Shown here piece by piece: positions 23,246-35,322 of a stretch of 64,000 nt of DNA. Position numbers and translations under genes: made by a program. The stretch's first letter is position 1. The number at the start of each line of letters is the position of its first letter. The notes below the pieces were generated by a model that worked only from the letters and a program-made list of their open reading frames with translations, made no database searches and had not been told where the DNA came from. Origin of the DNA: Hydnum rufescens UP504 (taxonomy: Eukaryota; Basidiomycota; Agaricomycetes; Cantharellales; Hydnaceae); contig MU129102.1 in the NCBI GenBank assembly GCA_014904985.1, positions 40,829 through 104,828 of the forward strand. The letters are read 5' to 3'.

Positions 23246-24758
23246 GTTGAATGATACTCACTGAGGAGCAAATGATGGTTTTGCTAGGAAGATGCACACA
23301 TCAAATAGACACCAGTTATCCGGTAAGAGGGACATTTTAGTGGGTAGATTTCTATATACGGTGGGCCAAGACAGACTGCATGGATAAGGTGGCGGCACGA
23401 AGTGGTCTGATTCTATTATAGATTGGGATATGGCAAGTCAGGGCTCAGGAAGCTTTTCGAGAATATTATTGATCCAGATTCGAATTTCCTTGATTCAGTG
23501 CGAAGACGAGCTGGAAGCATGAGGCGAGTACATAATCATTTAGTCAAGGCCTCATTTGTGATTAGCCATCAGCAGACTAGCATCGTGTAGGTGCATGCAG
23601 AAACAGCAAGGTTCCTGCAAGTGCTAGATTGGTTCCACGATCCCTAGGATTGGGATCTCTGGACTCTCGTACAATGTGGGCGTGTGGGCTGGTTACGTCA
23701 CACCGTCACACCGCTGGTGCTGTAAATACGGCAACCTACCGATCCAGGTGCCTACCATATCTCCATTAAATCGATCATCGTTCTCAAAGGTATCGACGTA
23801 GCACAATGACAATTCTCATTGGAGGTTGCAGACCTCGCAAGGATTTTATTTACGGTTTCTAAAACTAGATAGGAAATAGGAATGAGCCCAGGACCCACGA
23901 GTGAGAGGAATTCGCCATATATAGTTCATCGGCCTGTATGGCGGGTTGTTGGGGACCTGACTAAAGGTGGAGTAAGTCCACGTGCAGGGAGGAAATATGC
24001 AGGATGGTAAGGCTTTATCGATGTGTTGGGAATGATGAGAATAATACTGTACAACAAGGGAAGCGAAAAGTGGAGGGTGCGAATTTCGTTCGGCGAGGCC
24101 AAGTCCAATATCTGAACCTGACGGGGAATTCACTGAACGATGGGGATTCAGTACGCATTGCGGCTCTGTCCATCAGGGTCGTGCTTGCTGAGGCTTACAA
24201 AAGTCATCGCCTATGGCCATTTGATCCTTTCTGGGGCGGTAGTTCCACAACAGTATACAGTAAATGTTGATGCACTCTCCATCCCACTACCTAATGGCCA
24301 GGTGCCGTTTCTATCAGCACGGGAGTCAGGGTCTATAATTACTCACTTCATGGGAATGTAAGGATTATCGTAGATGCGTGATTTGGGATGGATGATGTTG
24401 GGACGCGTCTATCCTAATAACTGCCTCGATATCTGAATATCCTCCTGGTGGATGTCCAAATACAATGTTGAGCCATGGGGCCCTCGGAGCTAAACTCAGT
24501 CTCCATGGGTTGCTTTGTTTCTAGCAGATGACAACGGTTTCGATATATTTGGCAGAAAGAGCGGAAGATGCCATGTCAAAGTTAATTTTATTGCTCCCGA
24601 GGTGTTGCAGGTGCCGCCCACTTACTCTTCGTATCAATTATTCTCTCCTTTGCAGCGCCGTCCGACAACTACCACTTGACTGTGGTTCGTTTTCGTTGCG
24701 GAGTGTACTCTGTACAACTATCCCTGGAACCGCTGGAAAACTTTCTTTCTTTCTACTT
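23246..24758. other. duplicated spacer and probable 5' region of the membrane-protein gene (unit B)
   Basis: It is homologous to 13737-15158. An ATG at 24528 opens a frame (MTTVSIYLAERAEDAM) that joins in frame with the downstream gene, but the stretch is poorly protein-like and contains intron-like sequence. The start at 24759 is preferred. Confidence 0.4.
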
Positions 24759-25922
24759 ATGGATATGCCGATCAACTACCATTACCACAGGCGGTCTCCC
24801 GCACTCCTTCGTGCTGCCGTCGAACGGCGTCAGTCATCAGTGAACACCTATGGTGGCGTAGAGACTTATTCTGCGACGAGCCATCCAAGCACGATTGTCA
24901 TCGATAGTGCTATTCCCTCTTACACCGGTCCTCCCACCACCCAAACGCCTTCGGTCACTGCTACACCAACGTCGCAAACAACAACTTCATCATCCTCACA
25001 GCTTTTGACTGATTCTCCTACTTCATCATCCCTCACGTCTCCCGCGTCTTCCGTAGTCCCGGTCCAATCCACACCCTCCGCGTCTTGGGTGTCATCCCAC
25101 AAACTCATACTAGCTGGCGCCATTGCGGCATTTATTGCACTCGCCCTCGCTATTGTCTTCGTTGTCACTGTCGGCTGTCGGCGTGTGCGCCAGAAACGAT
25201 TGCAAGAAGAAATATCCCGCAAATCATTCGCAGCAGGACAAAACAGCGTTCTCGAACAACCCCGCACTGAGAAGAGCACCATGCTCTCTGGATCGAAAGG
25301 CCACGCATGGCGTGGGTTGGGCAGTAAGGAAGACATACCTGATTTCGGCGGGGGTGATCCTGTTCCAATCGTTTTGAGTGAATACGCGTATCCCAAAGGA
25401 GAGAAGCACGGTCGACGCCAATCCCTGGCTCCAGATCTACCCCAACAAGAACACGAACCCTTCCATTTGACCGGCGCGTTCGGTTCAAGTCCAACCAACG
25501 ATGACGACGATGGATTAATGCGTCCAACTACACCACCCCACTCGTTTGCCACATTACGCACACTCACGCCTCACAAAAGCGGTTTCTCCGAGTCACATCC
25601 ACGTACATCTTTGCAATCGGTATCATCAATTTACACCGATCGCATCGGCCCCGAAATCCTTCCCCCTTCGCCGCCCTTACCTATTGCTGAGACCGGCAGG
25701 GCAGCAAAGGTCGCCCGAACAAATAATATAAAGGCCTTGGACAGCCTCATCGCCGCACTCGATCATGCAAACGATGGTAAGGGTTCAGCAACTGGATTGC
25801 CCGAACCGAGTGTGTGGCGAGCTGCTCTCGGAGGGAGCCCAACATCGTCCCCCCGTCCTTCAAATCGTCATGCTGAGCATGGCACACATCCCCGGATTAG
25901 TTCGAGCCGCTTGGTACGGTAG
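24759..25922 (+). CDS. single-pass membrane protein with Ser/Thr-rich ectodomain
   Basis: The frame from ATG 24759 (MDMPINYHYHRR; a second ATG is at 24765) runs without interruption to TAG 25920. A Thr/Ser/Pro-rich segment (TTQTPSVTATPTSQTTT and following) occupies about residues 45-100. A membrane helix rich in Ile, Ala and Val (LILAGAIAAFIALALAIVF) follows near residues 115-137, with a basic CRRVRQKRLQEE stop-transfer. The cytoplasmic tail is about 240 residues, polar and proline-rich (PPSPPLP). This is the architecture of fungal cell-surface or wall-associated single-span proteins, with an O-glycosylated stalk as the expected state. No catalytic domain is seen. No cleavable signal peptide is obvious, so an upstream exon may be missing. 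It converges with the SH3 membrane protein at 26.9-28.1 kb. Confidence 0.7.
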   Translation: MDMPINYHYHRRSPALLRAAVERRQSSVNTYGGVETYSATSHPSTIVIDSAIPSYTGPPTTQTPSVTATPTSQTTTSSSSQLLTDSPTSSSLTSPASSVVPVQSTPSASWVSSHKLILAGAIAAFIALALAIVFVVTVGCRRVRQKRLQEEISRKSFAAGQNSVLEQPRTEKSTMLSGSKGHAWRGLGSKEDIPDFGGGDPVPIVLSEYAYPKGEKHGRRQSLAPDLPQQEHEPFHLTGAFGSSPTNDDDDGLMRPTTPPHSFATLRTLTPHKSGFSESHPRTSLQSVSSIYTDRIGPEILPPSPPLPIAETGRAAKVARTNNIKALDSLIAALDHANDGKGSATGLPEPSVWRAALGGSPTSSPRPSNRHAEHGTHPRISSSRLVR

Positions 25923-26932
25923 ACAACACTCTTTTTCTTGAGTGCTTCCCAGGGTATCTCGTTAGTAGTTCAGCCGCCTTCTTTCAATGATACCACTAGC
26001 TGAGGTTCTCCCTTTTTCGAGTCAGATTTTCCTTCCCCCAATTGTTGTTATCAACCCGGCCCTATCATATTTTTTTTTTGGTTTCGTATTGTCCCTGCCG
26101 ACCTATTCGTTCCTTTCATCATCGTTCATTCACTATCTATTATTCGTTTCGCGGATAATTTATTTTATGCTGCCTTGTATCCTCCCTAGAGGCGGCCTCA
26201 CGCCTTACCGTTCTCTCGCCGGTCGCTATGGCTGTCTATGTGTTCTCCGCACGCTATGTTTTAGGTAGCTACCTTCGCAACACATTATAGCGCTTATTCA
26301 CTATCTCCAGCTTCAATTTTTTTTTGAATGTGTATGCGTGTCAGCCAGCATAATCGAGCGGTGCGGTCACTGAAATGGTCTGTTGCTCGAATCTACATAA
26401 AAGGGCGCAAGTACAGAGGGCTTCAGACAAAACATCAGCGGGTCCCTTAAAAATAAATTAACAAAGGCAAGGGGTACAAAACACAGCAGGATCCACCTTA
26501 CTCATAGAGCTAATTGTACTATTGCATTGAAATCTACCACCCAGATGGCATAGTCGAATGACCGCGATCAATTGACCGCTTAGAGAAGGTAAAACGTGAT
26601 GGGACGAGGCGGATAGTGGCTGACTGAAATTCCAAAATACCAGGGAAATCCCATACCCGATGGGGGAGGAAGGGGGGGGGAAGGGATAATGAATCAAAAT
26701 AAGATCGAAGGTTACGATAGATTCATGTCGATCACGCCGTGTTCCGCATTGTGGCGGGCAGGGGCTAGGGTCCTGAAAAGGAGATTCGATGGGTGGATAC
26801 GTTCGGCGCGAGAGTAGTCAACAAGCAAACGGGCGACTGTAGCAGAATGTGGAGCGGGCTGGGCGAGCTCTGCGGCATTGGAGTGGGTTGGATACCCCCC
26901 AGGAAGCGTGGATAATGTCATGTCTCAGCTGC
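25923..26932. other. convergent intergenic region
   Basis: This lies between two convergent genes. It is pyrimidine-rich just after 25922, as in a 3' UTR, with T runs near 26070 and 26318 and a G run near 26672. No gene is supported. Confidence 0.4.
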
Positions 26933-28133
26933 TCAGAAATTAGACCACGAAATTACCGGCTCCCTCTCCCAAGCCGGACGATTAGGGGCATCAAGCCCAC
27001 CGGCAGATGGGGCTTGGGGCGTCAACTCGACTGTAATAGCCAGGCTCGTGCTTCGCATCTTGCGCAACGGTTGAGCACCCCGTTTGCTCCCCCGCTCGAA
27101 AACCCATAGGGGCACGCAACCCATGCGAATCTCGCGTCCAGGATCAAATGCTTGGGTGTGACCGTTATGTGGCTCCTCGAGAACGCACACACACCAGCCA
27201 TCATCAAAAGTCTGGAGAAGGGAAAGCGTATCGTCTACGCATACGGGTAATTCATCGGGAAGGAGAGGTGTGAAAGCTTGCAGGGCCCTCTTGTTCATTG
27301 CACTGTGAGCATTTTGTGCAAATATAAGAGCCGAGCGGGTACTGGTAATTGACATTGCAGGTGAATGTGGCCTCGGTGACCGGGGGAATCCAAAGTGCGC
27401 AGGCGATTGAGTCCCTCGAATAGTGCCACCTTCAGCACCAGATTGAGTAGAGTAGAAACTGGAGCGATTGCGAGTCGAATCCATCGAAGGTGACTCTCGG
27501 TGTGCGGAAGGATTCAGTGGGGATGGTGGTGTGGACATATGAGATGATCGGGCCGTGAGGCCATTTCCAGCATGGCCGATGGACACAGTTACGGAGTACA
27601 CGCTAGGCGTTGTGATTATAGATTGACTTCTTCCAATAGCAGAGGCAGCTAACTGGGAATCAAGCGGGGTTGGCATTTGATTATTCGCAGGGCGCATCTC
27701 GGCGATATCATCTTTGCCCTGTGATATGTTGCGGGAGTAGGGGCCAGCATCAGACACTAGACCAGGGGGGAATTTATAGTCAACCCCGAATTCAGAGGTT
27801 GGGGCAACATTGGCAGGAATTGGGAATATCACAGAGGGAGTGATACGATTGCGAGAGAATCCATAAGTTGGGGCCCTTCTTGGACATTGTCATGGGTTGC
27901 AGGCTATAAATTTTGACGAGCAACACTTACGTTGTTTGGAAGCGATTGATGGGTTTCTCCGCATCATTTTCCCTCATGGCAGCTCGTCGTCCCTGAAGGA
28001 CACGCCAGTAGATAATGCCCGCGAAAAGTAGGAGGAGACCAACGCCGATAAAGGTCGTACCAACAATAAGTACAGTCGGGTCACCCGAAACCGGCGGGGA
28101 CGAGGAACGTGCTTTGATTGAGGAAGGGGCCAT
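26933..28133 (-). CDS. membrane-anchored SH3-domain protein
   Basis: Exon 1 is 27931-28133 from ATG (MAPSSIKARSSSPP), with an in-frame stop just upstream, which fixes the start. Intron 27879-27930 is GTAAGT...AG. Exon 2 is 26933-27878. Together they give 383 codons, frame intact, 382 residues. A membrane helix (VLIVGTTFIGVGLLLLFAG) lies near residues 21-43, followed by a basic cytoplasmic flank and a long Ser/Pro-rich linker. A C-terminal SH3 domain begins at about residue 260: ALQAFTPLLPDEL (ALYDY-like), LSLLQTFDDGWC (the conserved Trp) and GCVPLWVF (the C-terminal GxVP strand). Short extracellular part, one helix and a distal SH3 resemble fungal cell-surface and cell-fusion proteins that recruit proline-rich partners. 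The partner is unknown. Confidence 0.72.
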
Positions 28134-31100
28134 AACGCTCAGACACTAATCGACGATCGGTCGAACTTGCTAACCGTCCCCTGTTGAGGTTCAACGATTC
28201 ACAAGAGCTCGCGAACAGTCGATAAATGAGGAAGCCAGAAGGGAAGAAAACAAAAGATGCTGGGCCCACGAATGTGGGGCTCAAAGGAGCGATGGGAGAC
28301 CGTTAAAGGGACTCAAAACACAGTGGAGAGAGGGAAACAAAAGACGGCAACACGGACTTATTCAGTGTTAATTGCGTGCCGAGGTCGTCACGGAAAATTA
28401 ATAACCAAGGAGTTTATTTATCTATCAGCTGTGGGTAGTACATGTACCGTACTGACAAAAAAAACAGGGAACCAGCCTCGAATCAACCCAGAGAACAATC
28501 CCTTTTGACCCAGATCGCTAAGAGGCTCGGAGACACGCTTCGGCCCTTACCGCGCGTCAAGATCCACCACCATCTCAGTGTAAAAACTTATCCACTCTGC
28601 TTGGTCACCGTGCTGCGGTTTTCAAGCCATCTGCACATCTCCGTACACGCAACCAGGATCATGCAACATCCGCAGCTTCAGTGGTGCCACGTAAATGGAA
28701 AGCTTGCTACTGTGACTGGGCGTAGATTGCAGGTGGATGGTAGGCTAGGGAGAGTCTGGACCCTGGAACTGGCTTCTATCCCTTTTAAATCGATACGAAC
28801 TAGCTTTGGATAACGATAAATGGGCGTCGCTCATGGTATCGAGCTAAACACCACAGTTGCCTGTCTCAGGGACCTTCATACAGGATTCCACAGGTAATGT
28901 CGAACAACTCTTCAGCTCCACAAATGTGGAGACCGCCTCTAGACCCTGTTCTATGTTTATTGCGATATCGAGCTCTCGCATTTATCGAAGCACTGTAGCA
29001 AGGAGGCCGTTGACAGGAAATGTACCATGCACTTAATGCCTCTTTCCGGATGAGTAACCATGTCAATGCATAGTCAGTATACCCCACAATAGTAACAGAC
29101 ACCTTGTGCATCTCCCCTGTGACGACAGAGTTTGGATGCTACGATTGGTGCCTAAACGTGTGAGAACGAGGCTAATATTGAACGAGTTCTCCCTTTACAG
29201 TAAAAACAGTGCCGGATGTATACGAAATCCAGTCATACTGTCAATGATCACTCTTTCCGCAATGCTAACATTTTCGAACAGCCCTGTGACTGGTTCCCTC
29301 CCGAACGGTGAATTGTACCCACATCCCACCTTCCATCCCGGAGTGTTTGATTTCTTCTTGTTGGGGATGGGTATGCCAATATAAATCTGAATATTCGGAC
29401 CAGTCCTTGACTGCTGAAATATTCGGTAATCGTGGTACCTTGGATCCAGTTAGCGTCAACATTTTCCGCAGAGGTATGGAAGTCATTCTTCCGCAAGAAT
29501 AATTGGGATGACGCCATCACATTATAGAAAATATCCTTTGGGGACACCTGATCTACTGGTAGGCACGGGTATCATTGCCCTCCAGGTCAGGTTCGGATTC
29601 ACAACGCGGCCCCATCCTACTCCAAATCAAGCGCCCTCCGACCCTGTGGCGTTTGGTGCATCGGATGCACAAAACATCTGCCGAAATGGGCTCTTATTTC
29701 GGGGATTCCTCCAGACCACGGGCGCCAAATCTTGTTGCTCTAGGGTTCGTGATTTGGAGACATACATGCAGGGGTGGCCCAATCGATATTACGGGTCGAA
29801 TGGAGTATCGAGAATCCTTGCCTTTTCGTCATATCTCATGATAAATTCGTCATAAACTGCAGTCGCATTCTCTACGGGACCTGTTACGTCTGTCTCTCTG
29901 AGATCAGAAAGAATCGGGTATTCTGTTTATCCTTGACTTCGACTTCATCTCTGCTTGGTATCGCAAACGTACTCAACGGAGCCCAGCGGGTCGAAACCCT
30001 GGTTACCAATCATTCAGTGCCTACCATGGGGGATTGTCTGAATATTCTCGTTGTTACCGCCAGCAGGAAAGGGCTTACGTCGAGTGCAGCCGCGAACCGA
30101 TCTCCTCCGCTTTACCGCATTTGATTGCATGAGCTACAAAGACCTTGCCTCGACAGGTTACTTCAGGCGCAATTTTCTGTCTTTTTGGATGCGACATTCT
30201 ACGATAGTGCACTTTCTCTCCTGTCTTGGTAGTATACTTGCTCAACGATGTGTCCTGGGTTCCCATAGCCTATGGGGAGGTGGTTTTATGCAGTAATTCT
30301 GGTGCATCAATGACTCTACCGCGCTTTCTTCAGCGGGGACATTTCCCGTCAACCGCAAACTGGTGAGTCTGATTCCACAAAAACGGAGTGGCCAGGTATT
30401 TTGCCTTCTCTTTCAGAGGTTCTAAACTTTTGTCTCGCATCGAACCTACCTGGTGACCTGGTGAATCGGACACTGGATGACAGATTCATATCGTGGCCTC
30501 GAGGTTATTTTATTCGCAGGAGACCGTTGCCGAGTTCAGCATGAGTCCTGTCCAATCCACTGCTTTTCAAGTAACCGTTTGCATACTTTGAATATCCACC
30601 GTGGTATACTGCCGGTGGGCAATCGCGATTCATTGGTGGAGCTTTGTAATGGTAATAGGGCCAGCCGTCCACTTGATCCCTATGTGCCTCTACTGGCGAT
30701 CCGAACGAGGTACATGCGCCTTCCATCTTCCAGACCCATTTTGTCAAGGCCAGCGTATGAAGTTACTATCTGGTGCTTGTAGCATCACAGTCACAATAAG
30801 TATCTTGCATAGATTTGACAAAGACTTTCCAGCTACCCTGATTTAACGGCCCCCACTACAGAGAAAGGGGAAGTGAATTGATTGTGGTAATTCGTTCCTG
30901 GCTTATTATGTAGAGTCTCGTTCCTGTTACTGTATATCTAGGAAGGTCTTGCGTATTTTTCCAAATCTCCGCTCTTTTATGCCATGCTTCTGAATTCGGA
31001 AGCGAACGGCTTCGCATGTTTGGGTGCGTCGTGTACATGCAAAAGATTAACGTCTCGAACTGCACTTTTCTCAGGATATTTTCGATGCTCTGGGATGCCC

Positions 31101-32340
31101 CGGAAGGGAGAACGATGGGATTGACCACGTACTGCTTCGTGGGTGGGTTCCGTTTTTATTACCACTCTCGTACATAACAAACAACTTTGTGTAGGAAGAT
31201 GGCGGACAGCAGGGCCACCGGCACCAAAATGGGACTGCAGCCAACAGCACAATAGCAGATTTAGTGCCTAGGTTCATATCGGTATGTCTAGCATTTTCTG
31301 TGCGTAATTCGGACTTTTGTGCCTTCGACATTTATATCTCCAACCATATTGAGAACAATTGAAGATATGTATCTTCTCAAACTAATGACACCCATATTTC
31401 CTTAATTTCTTTTGCCATTTATACTCCAAACGCTCTCGATCAAGAGTTAACACTGAAGCTCGATGAATGGAGGACTCCGGAGCATGTCAGGATTTGGGGT
31501 GCAATCAAGGACTTCTTTATCGGACCCCCAACAATCCTTCCGAATGCGACCCTTGATTGAATCTGTGATCTCAGCCATACCAACGCCATCAAGACGGTCC
31601 CTGATTAAAGCAGACAAACTGACTGGTGTTCTCATGAATACGGTCCCGGACTGCTCGCCATCATATATCCAATTATCCCTCCACCTCCACCCCTACCAGC
31701 TGTTCCCAGGGCCATGAATCACACTACGGTGCAACGTGATACACCACTGCCCGGCCCCTCTTCAGTTCCTGCAGTGCCTCAGTAAAGCTGGCACAAAGCC
31801 TACCCAATGCAGTGTCCATGCCGAAGGTCTTCCTGGCTTCGGCCATAGTGATCCCTTCTCATATACATGCGGGAGTGTTCTATTCCCAGTGTTGTAATGT
31901 ATACAGTAAGCCGTAACAAACTCTGTCCAGAAAAGAAATACCGATGCTAACAACGAGAACATGGGGGCACCCAGCGGGTCAAACCAAAACTCGCTCTTAG
32001 TGGAGGCTAGGCTCAATATTTAGTTTTTTGCTCACGCCATCACCTGTCCCCCAATTCCACATATTGCATTATATCTGCATGTTTATACCTAAGGATTGCC
32101 ATTGTATCAACCTCTGGAGGACTTCACAAGCAAGTCTTTCCTTGAGTCTGAAGTGAATAAATCCTCAGAAAACAACAAGCACAAGCTGTGCTAGTCATTC
32201 GGCGAGAAGGCTTATTTCTCTTTTTCACTTATTCTCAGAGAAATGAACTATCCGCAGAATGAATGGGTAGGAGTCCGCAGCTGATCCCCTCCTAAACTAA
32301 TCGCAATGTCCTAAAATTTTTATACCACCTTCGGCTTCAG
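28134..32340. other. long region with no confidently assigned gene
   Basis: Composition is more AT-rich than the flanks and only short open stretches occur. Several minus-strand stretches read as protein-like: FWFDPLGAPMFSLLASVFLF near 31980, TFGMDTALGRLCASFTEAL near 31780, a 62-codon stretch at 31447-31635, a hydrophobic ILVPVALLSAIFLHKVVCYV near 31200, and RYTVTGTRLYIISQERI near 30920. Together they suggest a multi-exon or decayed minus-strand gene of unknown family, possibly membrane-bound. I cannot join the pieces into one model. Nothing recognisable lies at 28134-30400. Confidence 0.25.
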
Positions 32341-33750
32341 TCATCGTTTCGAAGAAAAAAGTTCAGACAATGGGGTTGGACCACTATTGCCGGCCACCAC
32401 CAATACTCGAGAATCAAAATCACTGGAAAGTGCATCAAGCCACGAATGAATAACGTCTCCTGGATTCACTCCAAAACCACAGAGAGTCAACTTTGGGCGT
32501 TGTTCGAGAAGTACTCGGAACGAGGAATCCCACCCATACCCGGTCATTACAATCCTCACGAATTCCAGAGAAGGGTATGGAAGACGGTAGGTTCCTGCAG
32601 AAAAATTAGTTTCTGCGGAATGACCATTCAGATACTTGAGAGCTTCATTACTGCATTGAGGGGTCGTCGTGAGATGCATGGCTACCAAATCTCTCTGGGA
32701 TCCGGTGGATTGCATCATGGGAAGAACTGACACAAAGAGCTCGAAAGTGAGGCACAATGTGCGTAAGGAGCCGCAGAGCGATTTCGGAATCCCGGAATTG
32801 ACGAGAGAAAGGTGCTGTAACTGAGGGGCAATGATAGAATCGAGAAACCACTTATGGGTGTCGTTATCCGTCGTAATTTTGGTGATGTTGGGCATTGTAA
32901 TCGGTAGCCGTGGCCCGAGAGGTGGATCCATTATACCGCAAATGTCCAGTGTCCGCAGGCTACGTAGCAGGGACAATATTCGAAGGACAGAATCCCTAGA
33001 TAATTCTTCGTCTGTGACACTCAAGCTCAGAGTGTGGACTCGGCAGAAATCTATAGATTCGATCACGGGTAGTCGGGAGGTGGTGATTGTCATCGCCCTC
33101 AGCTGACACACCATCCCCTTGGGGAACAATGAAAGGACGGGATCACACGGGTCATCGAAATCACGATTGGTGTGAACCGTCAGATCGGTGAGTGCGGGCA
33201 GATGAGGCGGAAGAGGGAAGAAAGCCTCGGCTATTCCGGCGTCTGAAGCAAGCAGCATCAGGGATCGACAGCGATGGGACTGCTCCAAAATCTCTCGAAG
33301 CTTTGGAGAAAACTCAAGGCGCCGCTTGTCCATCGCACTGTAAATTTTCGGCTCTATACTGAACGGTCTAGCATCATCCAAGACAATAGTAAGGTCAATG
33401 ACCGCATCTTTCGAACGCGAAATGAACTCTTTGAGTGTCTTCATCTCCAGAACATCTGCCGCCCTAGATATGCGCGTTTGATACATGATGAAGCTCCAAA
33501 GGGGGGCGGTGTCGAGTGCGACGTTCCTCCAACCACCAGACACGGCAGAGACAATGAGGAGAAATTTAAGACGCCGAAGCCAGGTAATTGCCGGCTCAAG
33601 TTGGTTCCTCTCAGGGAGCCCCTCCATGAATATTGCAGAGACGAGCTCAGGGCTGAGTTGATTCACAGGAGCAGCTGCATTGTGGTTATAGATAGCCTCA
33701 TTCTTGAGCTGTTTCCGTGTTCTAGAGTTCGGAGTTAGATGGATAACCAC
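32341..33750 (-). CDS. F-box-like / leucine-rich protein
   Basis: The minus-strand frame is uninterrupted over about 469 codons. Near the N-terminus, NQLSPELVSAIF followed by a Trp-containing segment (VSGGWRNVALDTAPLW) fits the degenerate F-box of the large basidiomycete F-box-like families. The body consists of LRR-like blocks such as LPALTDLTVHTNRDF and LPVIESIDFCRVHTLSLSV. Such proteins act as substrate adaptors for SCF ubiquitin ligases; here that role is inferred from the family. The frame opens on GTG at 33750, and no in-frame ATG precedes the F-box, so the true start probably lies in an unresolved upstream exon. A broken relative is at 53.7-54.2 kb. Confidence 0.65.
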   Translation of the reverse strand: MVIHLTPNSRTRKQLKNEAIYNHNAAAPVNQLSPELVSAIFMEGLPERNQLEPAITWLRRLKFLLIVSAVSGGWRNVALDTAPLWSFIMYQTRISRAADVLEMKTLKEFISRSKDAVIDLTIVLDDARPFSIEPKIYSAMDKRRLEFSPKLREILEQSHRCRSLMLLASDAGIAEAFFPLPPHLPALTDLTVHTNRDFDDPCDPVLSLFPKGMVCQLRAMTITTSRLPVIESIDFCRVHTLSLSVTDEELSRDSVLRILSLLRSLRTLDICGIMDPPLGPRLPITMPNITKITTDNDTHKWFLDSIIAPQLQHLSLVNSGIPKSLCGSLRTLCLTFELFVSVLPMMQSTGSQRDLVAMHLTTTPQCSNEALKYLNGHSAETNFSAGTYRLPYPSLEFVRIVMTGYGWDSSFRVLLEQRPKLTLCGFGVNPGDVIHSWLDALSSDFDSRVLVVAGNSGPTPLSELFSSKR

Positions 33751-34984
33751 AGGATACCGTGTCCGCCCACCGCGAATGAGACTGAGAGATTGACATCTTA
33801 CGACCGAGTTCGTGTCTTGCTTTGGTGGCTGTACTCAGGTCTGCAAGTTGCCGATTGCCGGACACGTTCTTTGGTTACGACGGCCTATGGAGTGGATGAC
33901 ATTTCTCGGTGTTGATGAACCCTTTCTTGTCTCGTTACAGTGATCAAATGACTGAGCTCCACCCACCCGATCAAAGATACACTTTTATTTTAAGTTTGTG
34001 TCGCTTATCTTCGCCCTCTTAATCAGAGAGCGGGGGTCGATCTCTAGGACTCGAACAACCTTATACAACCTCGCACGGCTCTACCAGTCTGAGATGCACA
34101 CCTCCAAGTCAAATAGTTTGTTCACCAGTCCCCAGTCTCCGAGCTTTCTCCAGCACTGAAACATCAGAATTGGGGGCCCTCCCAGTCGCACGATGCACCC
34201 TCCTCGGTTCAATCAAGGCGCATGGCGCATTCCTTCCCAATGCGCAAGAGAGACATGGTTGCTGTCGCTAGGTGACTTCCAGGTCAGCCGCCGGTTATGA
34301 CCAGGACCCGACGGCATAGCCGGTAACGGCGCCAATGCTGGCCAGAAGGTTGAGGGATAGAAGCGACACAGAAGCAAACCCCTCAACGAGAGACCTCTAG
34401 CTCACGATCACGACCCAGCCGTTCTGAAATCTAGAGGCCATGAGATGTTCAGCTAGCAAGTCTGTTTTCCTTGCTTGTTGTCTATCGCAAGGGCTGTCTC
34501 TACTACCGGGTTTGTGTAAGAGCAGTTGCTCCGTTGGTCTCGCTACAGAACTGACTGTGCAGGTGGGTGGGATCATTCTGCTGCTCTCATGACTAAGCCA
34601 GTAATACAGGGGCTGGGTGGGTGGGAAAAGAGATTCTGAGGTTCCTCCTGGACGATGCAAAACTGTCGTCGAAGCGCTCGTTGCCGGAAGCAAAACGCGG
34701 CACTGGCCGGCCCGCTGGCTCCACATTCACCCTCCCTCTGCGTTGTTGTACCTTTGGACTAAGAGGGTTGTAATGTGGAACAACAATTATAGGAAATTGC
34801 TGTGCAGTATTCAGGTTGTTCTCGCCTATTCTACCAGTCTGTTGGTTATATGGACAGGATTGCCCCCATGTAACAATTTAGTTCTTCCAGTGTTTGTTTT
34901 CTATAGTCTTAATATTGCCTTCGGATTTCCATCCTTTATTCATTCGTGGCATACATTTACTGGTAATGTGCTGAGTAATATATG
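33751..34984. other. intergenic, no supported gene
   Basis: Only short open stretches are seen. A sequence near 34020-34095 resembles a tRNA D-arm on the minus strand, but no complete cloverleaf forms. Confidence 0.3.
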
Positions 34985-35265
34985 GCTGCAGGCTCACATT
35001 TGAAATAAATGAAGGCTCAATGACCTCTATCCAGGACCTGACAGATCCTGGATAGAGTGACTGGCCTATTTCGCCAACGGCGACCACGATTTTTGCCACA
35101 AACTGCGGATTTTGACCAATAGGAGAACTCAGGCAGCAGCTTCCCGCTTTAGACTTTTGTCCTCGAAACCTCCTTACAACGTCCCCCATTGATTCGGGTG
35201 GATCGTACTGTGTATGAGTCTGGAGAAAATTTTAATCCCATAGTTGCGAAGAATAACCGTACCTA
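34985..35265. repeat. dispersed repeat, copy 1, with 12-bp hairpin
   Basis: The stretch aligns with 41960-42245 (GGCTGCAGGCT, AAATGAAGG, CTCTATCCAGGACCTGA, CGCTTTAGAC, ATTCGGGTGG). Near 35027-35060 it contains a perfect hairpin, CTCTATCCAGGA against TCCTGGATAGAG, with a 9-base loop. Size and lack of coding suggest a MITE or solo LTR piece; no target-site duplication was identified. Confidence 0.5.
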
Positions 35266-35322
35266 TGGGTATTCACAAATGTACTTCGCACACCAAATAA
35301 ATAAATAGAGAACTAGATCCAC

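Noticed and set aside
34020..34100. tRNA gene on the minus strand
   Set aside because: A D-arm-like CAGACTGGTAGAGC and a TTCGAGT loop are present, but neither the T-stem nor the acceptor stem pairs, and no anticodon arm forms.
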